Assembly: GCF_001612805.1 (NCBI RefSeq)
Contig: NZ_BDBD01000025.1
Coordinates: 186,001 to 250,000 of the forward strand
Reading direction: 5' to 3'
DNA length: 64,000 nucleotides
Source of the DNA: Nocardia coubleae NBRC 108252
Lineage (GTDB): Bacteria > Actinomycetota > Actinomycetes > Mycobacteriales > Mycobacteriaceae
Both the position numbers and the translations under genes were made by a program. Shown here one piece after another: positions 18,601-26,109 of the stretch (positions are counted from its first letter, which is position 1; the number at the start of each line of letters is the position of its first letter). The notes under the pieces are model-generated. The model did not search any database and was not told where the DNA came from. It saw only the letters and a program-made list of their open reading frames with translations.

Positions 18601-19380
18601 TCCGAACAAATCGCTGGCGATGACCTGTGCCTCGTTGTCGAGCAGGTCCTGATACATCGCTTCCTTGTGCGAGGCGAAGATGCCGAGCACCATTCTCGGC
18701 GAGACGGTCCACAGCGGCTTGTGGCGCACCAGGCTCTGGGTCGCTGAGAGGACGCCGGGTACATCGGTTGGCTCGTGCGTGCCGGCCACTGCCCACTCGA
18801 GGTGCATCTGTCCGAGCTTGATTCGCAGTGCCGGGTTGAACCGAGGTTCGTCATCGGTGTTGAGTTCGAGCAGGTATTCACCACGTTTGTCACGTCGGAT
18901 CCGCACCGGGATCAGGATCAACGGTGCGTCGGTTCCACTCGTGGCGTTGTCTTCGCGCCAGTCAAGCATGCCGACCCCCAGCTGCAACGTCCACAAGCCG
19001 TAGTCGTTGAAAATCTGGGTTGCCTTGCGGTTCAGCGCCTTCAGAGTGGAATGCAACGCCTTGGTCGTAGTCTTCTCGGTGATGATCTCCGAGCCCGTGA
19101 GCGTTCGCTGACGCCGGCCGGTGCGAACGGTATCGTCGGTCACCTCGTCTTCGTCGGCGTCGGGCAACGGCGCGAACCGGATACCCCGCTCGAGCGCAGC
19201 GATGATCGTGTCCGCGGCAGGTGCGGACAGTTCCAGGGAGGACGTTCGCGTGGGCTTGTAGTTCAGGAGCCGATTACGGCTGCTGAGGTCGATCAGCGAC
19301 TCTCGCCACTCCTTCAGCACTGCGGTCAGTGCACGCCGGTACTCACCGTCATCCGTAAACCCCGAAGTACCCACATCCAC
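12664..19380 (-). CDS. DUF4011-helicase-Vsr nuclease-DUF3320 protein (Hhe-like)
   Basis: A single 2238-residue protein. Residues 13-42 carry the DUF4011 signature (LIDLSSRNRLLNY). The SF1 helicase Walker A is GPPGTGKSQT (about 320-329); a very long insert with coiled-coil character follows. Walker B FDEASQVLPEDA and GDQKQLPP lie near 1595-1625, and the late helicase motif AVTRARQRVELVA near 1850. A Vsr/MTES_1575-type PD-(D/E)XK domain lies near 1910-1985 (YRIDVAVRHPD, ALGIECDGAMYHS, Asp and Glu-x-Asp). A DUF3320 tail follows at about 2060-2180. The same architecture has been reported as a one-gene antiphage system named Hhe. It is monocistronic and convergent with the split-Dna2 operon. Confidence 0.88.
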   Translation of the reverse strand: MDVGTSGFTDDGEYRRALTAVLKEWRESLIDLSSRNRLLNYKPTRTSSLELSAPAADTIIAALERGIRFAPLPDADEDEVTDDTVRTGRRQRTLTGSEIITEKTTTKALHSTLKALNRKATQIFNDYGLWTLQLGVGMLDWREDNATSGTDAPLILIPVRIRRDKRGEYLLELNTDDEPRFNPALRIKLGQMHLEWAVAGTHEPTDVPGVLSATQSLVRHKPLWTVSPRMVLGIFASHKEAMYQDLLDNEAQVIASDLFGAVALGPDARIPEDRFSFDPVELDQIDEAFPPEDVPLVLDADASQRQAVAAAVGGNSFVLDGPPGTGKSQTIANIIAALLHSGSSVLFVSEKAAALDVVLNRLRGVGLDSYVLALHSNNTSRKAVAQELGRTLLEAPAAKKLALEALDELRTNRFSLSAYAEAMNAARMPFESSIHDVIGRIGELTEVPEADHLVTAAVQRGSGRPFPLDLLDRRVLTEILDHAAAIAQTHAVVHDPGYPWKGVRQIPEGADVVRRQAAAALDRLRAVVAVFGAMAPETGPIDDDAGLDRLGKLINLLADRPRVPEFWLTASGFDHAVEQPVAEFRGLLHEVQTARTKAHQVGGSQWEELPVSLDPEKPAGERALTALTPAGIEPADLAVPYLKELQAKFQTWTDDLESLVEALTGLAETMGITAPTTVAQARTAGELAGFAVTENAPPAAMLEPGGLARAEAAAVSTVAVALQLFSTQCADVRFAQQRAAAGLGSRWVALPATLSEAAPISEQQLAVLTPTGIVLSGFTAARSAEHRRRFELLSQRLDSVARQAEAVAMQFGIDASVPVCELGRLVELADLAQVANRALPTWFQRGAIQKVQKAVDELSAALSELTAARTVGAEHFTEDLLASPETVAAIERLQKAPPGLGGAFSKQVRADRKLIGAFTPAGKWRKDVHEHLAAALQWHNAHTRYHSIAAGHEELLGRYVAGGRPDVPAAQAALTQGQRVLELAGIGADDDRARKLLSATVADGVATDPDLVERRAEIVAGLQAWEAESARAPLAAVAVELSGQTAGEVARWLRAHVDPFERAEALIETVSAVPADGEGDVANLTLSGAREMVRCAHDAQRATVEFESRQTFDRRLLGPWYRGLDTDCGRLSATVPEPGLGLEAMWELLKKAESSPTATASVEQNRILGRYASIEECGTRALTDALTTAEVIVRGAPDAVADPARLARLCAVLADGTPSRPDLVSKAERISMSLDTWVERTAEHGATTPLQALPFTSAIDWLHAHTEPFRQAIAFTSTVSRVIGTEIKINLAQARRIADIVGKARAAQESLVVESERWRELLGDLFTGVTTDSDSIENAVGWTRSVRRAADVRHYGRGHTSTSTEGLPPVSAAVAEAIRTLAPETTFFDDRAEWTRLRESFAACFDDRHCGQVEQRLGTSLSGAAQTLHELADNADGPGAWRRYAEAAAALATAGLGDVPESVAQEGMPVAELPLILEKAVLTAWVNLHLERDQRLSPTRADERHRLVDRFRDGDRALIRNAPGKIIDQVNKARPTNITMGQAGTIVREAEKKSRHKPVRQVLDECGEVVRLIKPCFMMSPLTVSQFLPPGFRFDVVIFDEASQVLPEDAANSLYRAGSLIVAGDQKQLPPTSFFSVTGEAGDDEWAEGGVDKFESVLDLCKGSGVLRGLPLRWHYRSRHENLIAFSNHDFYDNSMVTFPGVYESGPDIGVQFFKSDGVYDRGGRRDNPGEAALVAERVIHHVQTRPQLTLGVVALSKAQAEAIETAVAAARAGRPDLEAFFNDDRLDGFFVKNLESVQGDERDVIILSIGYGPDSAGKLHANFGPINNDAGWRRLNVAVTRARQRVELVASFYGGDLQDTTKKGIRHLKRYLQFAEAGSQMLTATGAGPSRRLDGPFEQDVAKVLSGWGYDVVPQVGVAGYRIDVAVRHPDHPGVFALGIECDGAMYHSTRAARDRDRLREEVMRNLGWTVYRVWATDWYRDRSGALERLRSAVEAAIARDPHQTRETTAAAPELPPDSATDLIPDAPSTDFQFAVSRLPWTEEYDGYTDQELHNLHTALADKHRKWTVPLQDPDAVDLIGEICRAVVEREGPIELELLVTRVRCAWGLAKAGAVVRRQIATVLTRQVARGVLAREDGAFVIPGIELDLVRTPSIICARQIGLIPAVERKLAITHTLRGSVGVTRDELIREVARVFGWTRQGPDIRRTLNLDVDNMVAAGVILEGSGGCSFMNEQVH

Positions 19381-19447
19381 CTTCGTTCCACCGCAGCCGT
19401 CACTTCCAAGCCGAAACAGTGTGACAGACCGGAAAGCTCGAGACGGT

Positions 19448-20872
19448 TCAAGTAGCGCGAATGTGGGTAATCTGAGCGCCGATATCGATCACCCGCTTGT
19501 CGTCGGCACCGTAGCGCGCCAGCATCTGTCCGTGTAGCCGTCCGAGTTCGGCAAGGGCGTCACGAACCTGCCCCAAATGAACTTTGCAGCCGGCAAGTTG
19601 ACGGCGGCAGTACATGGCCTGTTCATCGTAGGGTCCTCGCTCGGCCGTGAGATCGTCTACGAGACCGAGGAACAACCCGGCTGCGACCGGGTAGTTCCCA
19701 CTCTCGAATCGTAGATCCGCCAACTCGATTCTGGCGTCGAACACATCGACATCGCGCGAGCCGAGCGCGAGTTGCGCAGCCTCGAGGACGTGGCTCAGCT
19801 CCTGGATGGCCTGCTGGTAACGCGATTGGTCGGCGAATTCGCGAGCACTTCGCATGGCGGCCCGGATCTCACCGCGACTGAAGGACTTGGTGGTTTCGGG
19901 CGCCGACACAGACGGTGCGAAAGTGGACTGGGCGTCGGCAACCATAGTGGGTGCAGTACGGGATGCAGCGGGCGCGCTCACCGCCCGGGCATACATGTGG
20001 ACCGGGCTGTGCCGGTCGCCGACTTCCGGTAGTACTGCGATCTGGGTCGCGTGCCGGAGCAGCACGTTGTGTACTGTCGCCGCGTCTTCCGGCCGATGGC
20101 TGGGCATCTTCTCGACCATCGACATGATCAACGACGCCATCTCGAGTGGTGTGTCTCCCCGATCGAGGCGAATGTCGGGAGCTGGAGTATGGACTTGGTC
20201 TCGCCACACCACATACGGATTCGATCCTGTCATCACCCGACGCCCGGTCAATAGCTCGTGCAGAACCAGCCCCAGCGCGTAAAGATCTGTCTGAGGGACG
20301 ATTTCATCGCCCTCGATCTGTTCGGGCGCCATGAAGGCCGGCGTCCCAAGCGTCTGACCGGTGTTGCTGTATCGGGTGAAGTCGCCGTCCAGTGCTACCG
20401 CCAGACCGAAGTCGAGCACCTTGACCGTGCCGTTGTCACACATCATCAGGTTGGCGGGCTTGAGGTCTCGGTGATAGACCCGGTGCCGGTGCGTCGCAGC
20501 GAGCACCGCCGCGGCCTGCGCACCCAGCGACGCGACGACGCCGATCGGGAGCGGTCCCCGGTGAGCGAGCAGTTGTTCCCAGGTCCGTCCCTCGACGAAT
20601 TCCATCACCAAGAACGGCCGATCCGGATGACCAGGGTGAATCCCCGCATCATGAATCGTCGGCATGCCAGGATGGCTGACCCCGGCCATCAGTTCTGCCT
20701 CCCGATAGAACCGTTTGGTCCACTCCGGGCCCGCATCGAGATTCGCACTGGTCAGTTTGAGCGCGATTCGTCGTTTGAGGTTGCGATCGAATCCCTCGAA
20801 GACCTGGCCCATCCCGCCGGCCCCAACTGATCGAACCAGTTCATACCGGCCAGCCACTACCTGCGGTTGCAC
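19448..20872 (-). CDS. Soluble serine/threonine protein kinase with helical C-terminal region (copy 1)
   Basis: A 474-residue Hanks-type kinase. It has a glycine loop GAGGMGQV, the ATP lysine in RRIALK, the catalytic loop HRDLKPAN, DFG, and GTPAFMAPEQ. The kinase lobe ends near 280. The remainder (about 340-470) is helical and TPR-like: SRYQQAIQELSHVLEAAQLA, then LRFESGNYPVAAGLFLGLVD. No transmembrane helix is present, unlike PknB-type sensor kinases, so it acts in the cytosol. GTG at 20872 follows AAGGAG. It lies 41 bp behind a close paralogue, so the pair arose by tandem duplication. Both are downstream of an HsdS-like gene, divergent from the SNF2/methyltransferase operon. Confidence 0.9.
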   Translation of the reverse strand: MQPQVVAGRYELVRSVGAGGMGQVFEGFDRNLKRRIALKLTSANLDAGPEWTKRFYREAELMAGVSHPGMPTIHDAGIHPGHPDRPFLVMEFVEGRTWEQLLAHRGPLPIGVVASLGAQAAAVLAATHRHRVYHRDLKPANLMMCDNGTVKVLDFGLAVALDGDFTRYSNTGQTLGTPAFMAPEQIEGDEIVPQTDLYALGLVLHELLTGRRVMTGSNPYVVWRDQVHTPAPDIRLDRGDTPLEMASLIMSMVEKMPSHRPEDAATVHNVLLRHATQIAVLPEVGDRHSPVHMYARAVSAPAASRTAPTMVADAQSTFAPSVSAPETTKSFSRGEIRAAMRSAREFADQSRYQQAIQELSHVLEAAQLALGSRDVDVFDARIELADLRFESGNYPVAAGLFLGLVDDLTAERGPYDEQAMYCRRQLAGCKVHLGQVRDALAELGRLHGQMLARYGADDKRVIDIGAQITHIRAT

Positions 20873-20913
20873 CGCCGCTCCTTCAGTCGCCCGGTCGAGT
20901 TCACCCGTCTCGG

Positions 20914-22320
20914 CTATCGATTCCCAGCTCGGATCTGAGCGATCATCTCAGCCAACTGCCCCACCCTCGGATCATCCTCCCCGTGCCAAGCAGCCAACTG
21001 CTCGTGCAGCCGCCGTAATCGAGTCAACGCCGCACGCACCTGCCCGTTGTGCACCTGGCAGTTCGCCATTTGCCGCTGACAGAACATCACTTGGTCGTCG
21101 TAGGGTCCCCGTTCGGCGGTGAGGTCGTCTATCAGTTCGCTGTAGTGAGCGATGGCCTGCTTGTAATCCCCTGCCTCCATGCACAGATCAGCCAACCGCA
21201 CCCGAGCGTCGACAACGTCGGCATCCCGCGCACCGAGTTGCGGCACTGCAACTTCGAGCACAGTGTTCAGCTGACCGATGGCCGGCACATACCGTGATTC
21301 GTCGGCGAGATCGCGCGCCTGCCGAACGGCCCGCTCGAGGTCGCCACGAGTGAAGTCCGACTCTGCCGGGGACTTCGGGGCACGACGATGGTGGGTAGCT
21401 GCCGTCCTCGTCGCTGCCGAAGCGCCGACCGCTGTCGCGTACAACCGAGTAGGACTGGTCGGATCGGGGTTTTCATGCAGCCCGTCCAAGGCGCCCACAT
21501 AACGCATCACCACCGAGTACACGGCGGTCGCATCGGCCGGACGGTGCGTGTGATCTTTGGCGAGCATGCTCGTGATCAGCACGCTCAGCTCCTCGGGTAC
21601 GTCACCGCGCGCGTGGTGGACCACCGGCGGGTCCGCATTGATCTGGTTGATCATGGTGTCGATCTCCGAAGCACCGAGCATGGCTCGCACCCCGGTGAGC
21701 AGCTCGTACATGACCAGCCCGAGCGAATACAGATCAGTCTGCGGCACAACGGTTTTCCCTCGCACCTGCTCGGGCGCCATGTACTCGGGCGTCCCGATCC
21801 CCGATCCGGTTCTGGTCAGCCGGGTCTGGTTCGCGTCCATCGCGACGGCGATTCCGAAGTCCAGCACCTTCACCGTCCCATCGGGACAGAGCATCAGATT
21901 CGACGGCTTGAGATCGCGATGGAAGATGCTGTGGCTGTGAGCTTCCGCAAGCACCGCGGCGGTTTGCGCGGCAATCGATGCGACCGCCCCGGTGGACAGG
22001 CTCCCCCGCTTGGCCAGAACGCTGTCGAGCGTAATCCCGTCGATGTATTCCATGATCAGGAACGGCTGTTCGGGGGGACCGGCGTCGATGCCCGCGTCGA
22101 AGACGGTTGGCATCCCGGGATGGCTCATTCGCGCCATCAGTTCGGCTTCCCTGACGAAGCGCCGCTCCCACTCTTCGCTGTCGGCCAGACCGGGATGGAT
22201 GAACTTCACCGCGATCCGTCGTTTGAGCTGCCGGTCGAATCCTCGATAGACCTGCCCCATCCCACCTCGACCGATGATTTCGATCAGTTCGTATCGCCCA
22301 GCGACGATGCGCGGCGTCAT
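20914..22320 (-). CDS. Soluble serine/threonine protein kinase with helical C-terminal region (copy 2)
   Basis: A 468-residue paralogue of the adjacent kinase with the same layout: GRGGMGQV loop, RRIAVK, HRDLKPSN, DFG, GTPEYMAPEQ, then a TPR-like tail (RYVPAIGQLNTVLEVA, CMEAGDYKQAIAHYSELIDD). The open frame extends 30 codons upstream, but ATG 22320 (MTPRIVAGRYE) aligns with the start of copy 1 and overlaps the upstream stop (ATGA), so it is preferred. There is no membrane segment. Near-identical blocks such as DDLTAERGPYD are shared by both copies. Substrates are unknown; the neighbouring restriction-like proteins are obvious candidates by context. Confidence 0.9.
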   Translation of the reverse strand: MTPRIVAGRYELIEIIGRGGMGQVYRGFDRQLKRRIAVKFIHPGLADSEEWERRFVREAELMARMSHPGMPTVFDAGIDAGPPEQPFLIMEYIDGITLDSVLAKRGSLSTGAVASIAAQTAAVLAEAHSHSIFHRDLKPSNLMLCPDGTVKVLDFGIAVAMDANQTRLTRTGSGIGTPEYMAPEQVRGKTVVPQTDLYSLGLVMYELLTGVRAMLGASEIDTMINQINADPPVVHHARGDVPEELSVLITSMLAKDHTHRPADATAVYSVVMRYVGALDGLHENPDPTSPTRLYATAVGASAATRTAATHHRRAPKSPAESDFTRGDLERAVRQARDLADESRYVPAIGQLNTVLEVAVPQLGARDADVVDARVRLADLCMEAGDYKQAIAHYSELIDDLTAERGPYDDQVMFCQRQMANCQVHNGQVRAALTRLRRLHEQLAAWHGEDDPRVGQLAEMIAQIRAGNR

Positions 22321-23009
22321 GTTGTCGGCCCCGGTGACAGCCGGCCTCCAGCGAGCCCGGCGATTCCCTCGCGAACCAGCCGCTCGACCGCGGACCGCTG
22401 ACGCCGCCACGCGTCGTCGAGCGCCATCAGCTCAACAACACTGTCGCCTGTCAGGCGTTGCTCGGCGAGCGGCATGCGGGGAAAGCCCACGGCGAACAGA
22501 TCCGACAGCTTGCCGTCTTCATTGTCCGCCGCGGCTTGTAGTACACCGGCGAGGAATCGGTGGTCGACCACTCCCGGGTTGGCCCGCACGAGCGCCACTC
22601 GCGGCGCAAGCAGGGCTGAAACCGCGCATACCCGAACGATTGTCGGGCCACTGCCGGTGACCACGAGGACGTCGCCGGGTCGGGTGGTGACCGCACCGGG
22701 AACGCTGGGGTCGCCCGATGTGGACGGCGACCTGTCGACCCGAATATCCTTGGCGCTCAACATCGGACTTCCGGTGTCGACGGGGAGGAGTGTGGGCGGT
22801 GATTCGAGTACCTCTACTGCGCCCGCCCCGACGAGCTCACCGATCGTCACTGCCGGCAGCACACGAGGGCGGATCTCTAGCTCGGGTACCGATGGCAGGG
22901 AGAACGCAACAACATCGGCGCGGCGAGCGACATAGGAGTTGTCGCCCGGCTCGGTCGGCGCGCTGGCCGAGTCTCTAACCACCGATCGCTCACCTTCCTC
23001 TGGACGCAT
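22317..23009 (-). CDS. HsdS-like half target-recognition-domain protein
   Basis: A 230-residue protein resembling one half of a type I specificity subunit. It begins its domain with a TIGELVGAG segment, continues with RPGDVLVVTGSGPTIVRV, then a FLAGVL helix. It ends with the PRMPLAEQ-type motif and a helix rich in Arg and Glu (DAWRRQRSAVERLV) corresponding to the conserved spacer helix. No HsdM partner and no second recognition domain are adjacent, so it may dimerise or serve a methyltransferase in trans. The nearest candidate is the adenine methyltransferase at 26110. It overlaps the downstream kinase gene by 4 bp. Confidence 0.65.
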   Translation of the reverse strand: MRPEEGERSVVRDSASAPTEPGDNSYVARRADVVAFSLPSVPELEIRPRVLPAVTIGELVGAGAVEVLESPPTLLPVDTGSPMLSAKDIRVDRSPSTSGDPSVPGAVTTRPGDVLVVTGSGPTIVRVCAVSALLAPRVALVRANPGVVDHRFLAGVLQAAADNEDGKLSDLFAVGFPRMPLAEQRLTGDSVVELMALDDAWRRQRSAVERLVREGIAGLAGGRLSPGPTT

Positions 23010-23085
23010 AACGGTAGCAGCGCCAGGTGCGGCTGGCGGGCGACGACCTCATCGGGTGAATGCGAATACTTTGCCACGTTTGCGA

Positions 23086-23114
23086 TTGACATAGTTTTCA
23101 CTTCCACGTAGCGT
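23086..23114 (+). promoter_or_regulatory. Promoter-like element for the SNF2/methyltransferase operon
   Basis: TTGACA at 23086-23091, a 17-bp spacer, and TAGCGT at 23109-23114. The element and its flank match 49463-49491 closely, including GA before the -35 box, TTTCA within the spacer, and CGTAGC at the -10 box. It lies 128 bp before the preferred start at 23243, in the divergent gap shared with the HsdS-like gene. Confidence 0.65.
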
Positions 23115-23242
23115 GGCCGTCGGCGAACCTTCCACCAGCCAGATCCCACACAACGCGAACCTAAACATGCAGAACGGCGAATTACTCCCGAATGGGTACT
23201 AAATTGGACCGTTCTACCGTCGACCAACCAGGAGTACCCCTG

Positions 23243-26107
23243 ATGACCAACGCCGTCGAGCCGCGCCCGCTCAACGTCGCCCCCGGCTCGATCGTCGTGG
23301 TCCGTGACGAGGAGTGGCTGGTCACCTCAGCGGAACAGGGCTCCGACGGTTGGCTGCTGCGCGTGCGCGGCCTGTCCGAACTCGTCGCCGACACCACGGC
23401 GACGTTCTACGACAGCCTCGACGAGATCGAAGTTCTCGATCCAGCCCAAGCACGAGTGATCGCCGACGGGTCCTCGGGATACCGGGATTCCCGCCTCTGG
23501 CTCGAAGCGCTGCTGCGCAAGACCCCCTTCCCTTACGGCGACCAAACCCTGACGGTCTCGACGCGCATGCTCGCCGATTCCCTGGGCTACCAGCGCGCCG
23601 CGGTAGCCAAAGCCCTTGACCCCCAACATATTCGGCCACGTATCCTGCTCGCCGACGCGGTCGGTCTCGGCAAGACCCTCGAGATCGGCATGATCCTGTC
23701 CGAGCTCGTGCGCCGCGGCCGTGGTGAGCGCATCCTGATCGTCACTCCCAAGCACGTACTCGAGCAGATGCAGCACGAACTGTGGTGCCGATTCGCCCTG
23801 CCGTTCGTGCGCCTCGATTCGACGGGCATCCAGAAGGTCCGCCAGAAGCTGCCCGCCACCCGCAACCCGTTCACCTATTACAAGCGGGCGATCATCTCGA
23901 TCGACACCCTCAAGAGCCCCCGCTACAAGGCCCACCTGGCTCGCCAGCACTGGGACGCGGTGGTGATCGACGAGTCGCACAACCTCACCAATGTCGGCAC
24001 CCAGAACAACGAGCTGGCTCGCGTGCTCGCCCCCAATACCGAGGCACTCATCCTCGCCTCGGCGACCCCGCACAACGGTCGCGAGGAGTCCTTCGCCGAA
24101 CTGCTTCGCCTGCTCGACCCCACCGCCGTGGCCGCCGATGGTTCGTTCACCAAAGACGATGTGCAGAACCTGCTGATCCGCCGCCACCGTCACCACGACG
24201 AGGTCGCCGCCGAGGTCGGTAGCGACTGGGCCGAACGCGCGGAACCGGTCCACAAACTCGTCACCCCCTCGCCCGCCGAAGACGCTGTCGCCCGCGACCT
24301 TTCGCAGGTCTGGTTGCACCCCGAGAACACGAGCCCGTACTCCGGTGAGACCAAGGGCCTGTTCCCGTGGACGCTGGCCAAAGCCTTCCTGTCCTCCCCC
24401 GCCGCCCTGCGCGAGTCGATCGACCAGCGCCGCGCCAAACTGCGCGACGGCACCCCGGAGCAGCGCATCGAATTGGAAGCGCTGAACACCCTCGCCGACC
24501 TCAACGACAAGGCATTCACTGAATCAGCAGGCAAGCAAGCGGCCTTGGTGGATCGGCTGCGTGAGATCGGCGTCGGCCCGAAGTCCGCGATGCGGGCGGT
24601 AGTGTTCGCCGAGCGTGTCGCCACGCTGAAATGGCTCACCGAATCCCTGCCCGCCGCATTGGGTTTGAAGCCCGAGAACATCGCGATGCTGCACGGCGGC
24701 CTGTCCGATGTGGAGCAGCAGGAGATCGTCGAGAGCTTCAAACTCGAGACCTCCCCGATCCGCGTGCTGGTCACCGGCGATGTTGCTTCCGAGGGCGTGA
24801 ACCTGCATGCCCAGTGCCATCACCTGATCCACTACGACATCCCGTGGTCACTGATCCGCATCGAACAGCGCAACGGCCGTGTCGACCGCTACGGCCAGAA
24901 GTTCCCGCCGGTGATCTCCTCGCTCATCCTCGAACCGTCGGACCCGGAGTTCTCCGGCGACCTGCGGGTGCTGTCACGCCTGCTGGAACGCGAGAACCAG
25001 GCCCACACCACCCTCGGCGACGTGGCCTCGCTGATGGGCAAACACAGTGTGACCGAGGAGGAATCGGCGATCCGGGACGTCCTCGCGGGCAAGGCCGAAC
25101 TCGACGCGCAGGTCCGAACCATCGACGACGTCCTCGACGGCGATGATTTCGATTCCTTCTTCGCCCAGCTCGACACCGACTTCACCCCGACCCTCCCCGA
25201 GCTCCCCCGCCAGAGCCTCTACCCCGACGACGTGAGCTACCTCGACGAGGCACTGCGCGCCGCGTTCGACGATGTCCCCCAGGCCGAACCCGGCAAGGGC
25301 GGCGTCGGCTGGACCGTGCACGCCAATCACGGCATCGCCGAACTGATTCCCCCCAAGGACCTTCGCCAGCGTCTGTCGCAGCTCCCGCAGAACTACCGCG
25401 AGAAGGGCCAGATCGACAAGCGCCTCAAGCTCGCCACCTCCACCCAGGTCGGCGACGCCCAACTGCGCGCCGCCCGCCAGGGTAAAGGCATCAACGACAC
25501 CACCTGGCCGGAGGCTCACTACCTCGGCCCGCTGCACCCCGTGCTCGACTGGGCAAGCGACCGCGCCCTATCGGCCCTCGGCCGCAATCAGATCTTCGCC
25601 ATCCGCGGCAAGGTCGACGCCGTCACCGTCGTGCTCATGGGCACTCTGATGAACCGCCGCGGCCAGCTCGTGTCCCGTGTGTTCTCCACCGTCGAGTTCC
25701 CCGACCCGGCCCGACCGAACTTCGCGATCGCCAGCCCGCTGGAGAGCCTCGACTTCTTGCTCACCGAGACCGGTTTGAAGCCGAACACCGCCAACCCCGG
25801 CCCGAATCCCGAGCCGGACCGCTTCCAGCACCTGATCCCGGTCGCCGTCGACAAGGCCACCCAGTCGATGAAACTCGTCCTCGACCAGCAGGAACGCTCC
25901 GCCAACGAGCGTCTGGCCCAATGGCGCCAACGCGCCGACCGCTGGTATTCCGGCGCCGAACAACTCGAACTGTTCGGCAGCCAGAAAAAGAAGGTCGACA
26001 CCTACGCCCGCCGAATCGCCGAGGAACAGCGCCTCGCCGAATCGCTCGCCCCCACCCAGCAGCTGGTGCGCCCGCTGTTGGTGATCGTCGCAGACAAGGA
26101 CCAGTGA
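23243..26107 (+). CDS. SNF2-family helicase, DrmD-like
   Basis: A 954-residue SF2/SNF2 protein. ATG 23243 is chosen over an in-frame ATG at 23192 because AGGAG lies 8 nt upstream. The Walker A equivalent is DAVGLGKTLE (about 138-147), DESH is near 242, and the ATP-coupling SATPHNGR follows. The C-terminal helicase half has VLVTGDVASEGVNLH and QRNGRVDRYGQ near 510-550. The C-terminal 300 residues are family-specific, with a DrmD-like layout. Together with the methyltransferase 2 bp downstream this is the drmD-drmMI pair of class 1 DISARM. DrmA, DrmB and DrmC do not follow here. Confidence 0.82.
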   Translation: MTNAVEPRPLNVAPGSIVVVRDEEWLVTSAEQGSDGWLLRVRGLSELVADTTATFYDSLDEIEVLDPAQARVIADGSSGYRDSRLWLEALLRKTPFPYGDQTLTVSTRMLADSLGYQRAAVAKALDPQHIRPRILLADAVGLGKTLEIGMILSELVRRGRGERILIVTPKHVLEQMQHELWCRFALPFVRLDSTGIQKVRQKLPATRNPFTYYKRAIISIDTLKSPRYKAHLARQHWDAVVIDESHNLTNVGTQNNELARVLAPNTEALILASATPHNGREESFAELLRLLDPTAVAADGSFTKDDVQNLLIRRHRHHDEVAAEVGSDWAERAEPVHKLVTPSPAEDAVARDLSQVWLHPENTSPYSGETKGLFPWTLAKAFLSSPAALRESIDQRRAKLRDGTPEQRIELEALNTLADLNDKAFTESAGKQAALVDRLREIGVGPKSAMRAVVFAERVATLKWLTESLPAALGLKPENIAMLHGGLSDVEQQEIVESFKLETSPIRVLVTGDVASEGVNLHAQCHHLIHYDIPWSLIRIEQRNGRVDRYGQKFPPVISSLILEPSDPEFSGDLRVLSRLLERENQAHTTLGDVASLMGKHSVTEEESAIRDVLAGKAELDAQVRTIDDVLDGDDFDSFFAQLDTDFTPTLPELPRQSLYPDDVSYLDEALRAAFDDVPQAEPGKGGVGWTVHANHGIAELIPPKDLRQRLSQLPQNYREKGQIDKRLKLATSTQVGDAQLRAARQGKGINDTTWPEAHYLGPLHPVLDWASDRALSALGRNQIFAIRGKVDAVTVVLMGTLMNRRGQLVSRVFSTVEFPDPARPNFAIASPLESLDFLLTETGLKPNTANPGPNPEPDRFQHLIPVAVDKATQSMKLVLDQQERSANERLAQWRQRADRWYSGAEQLELFGSQKKKVDTYARRIAEEQRLAESLAPTQQLVRPLLVIVADKDQ

Positions 26108-26109
26108 TC

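Noticed and set aside
22317..23009. Full type I restriction-modification locus
   Set aside because: Only an HsdS-like half is present; there is no HsdM or HsdR.
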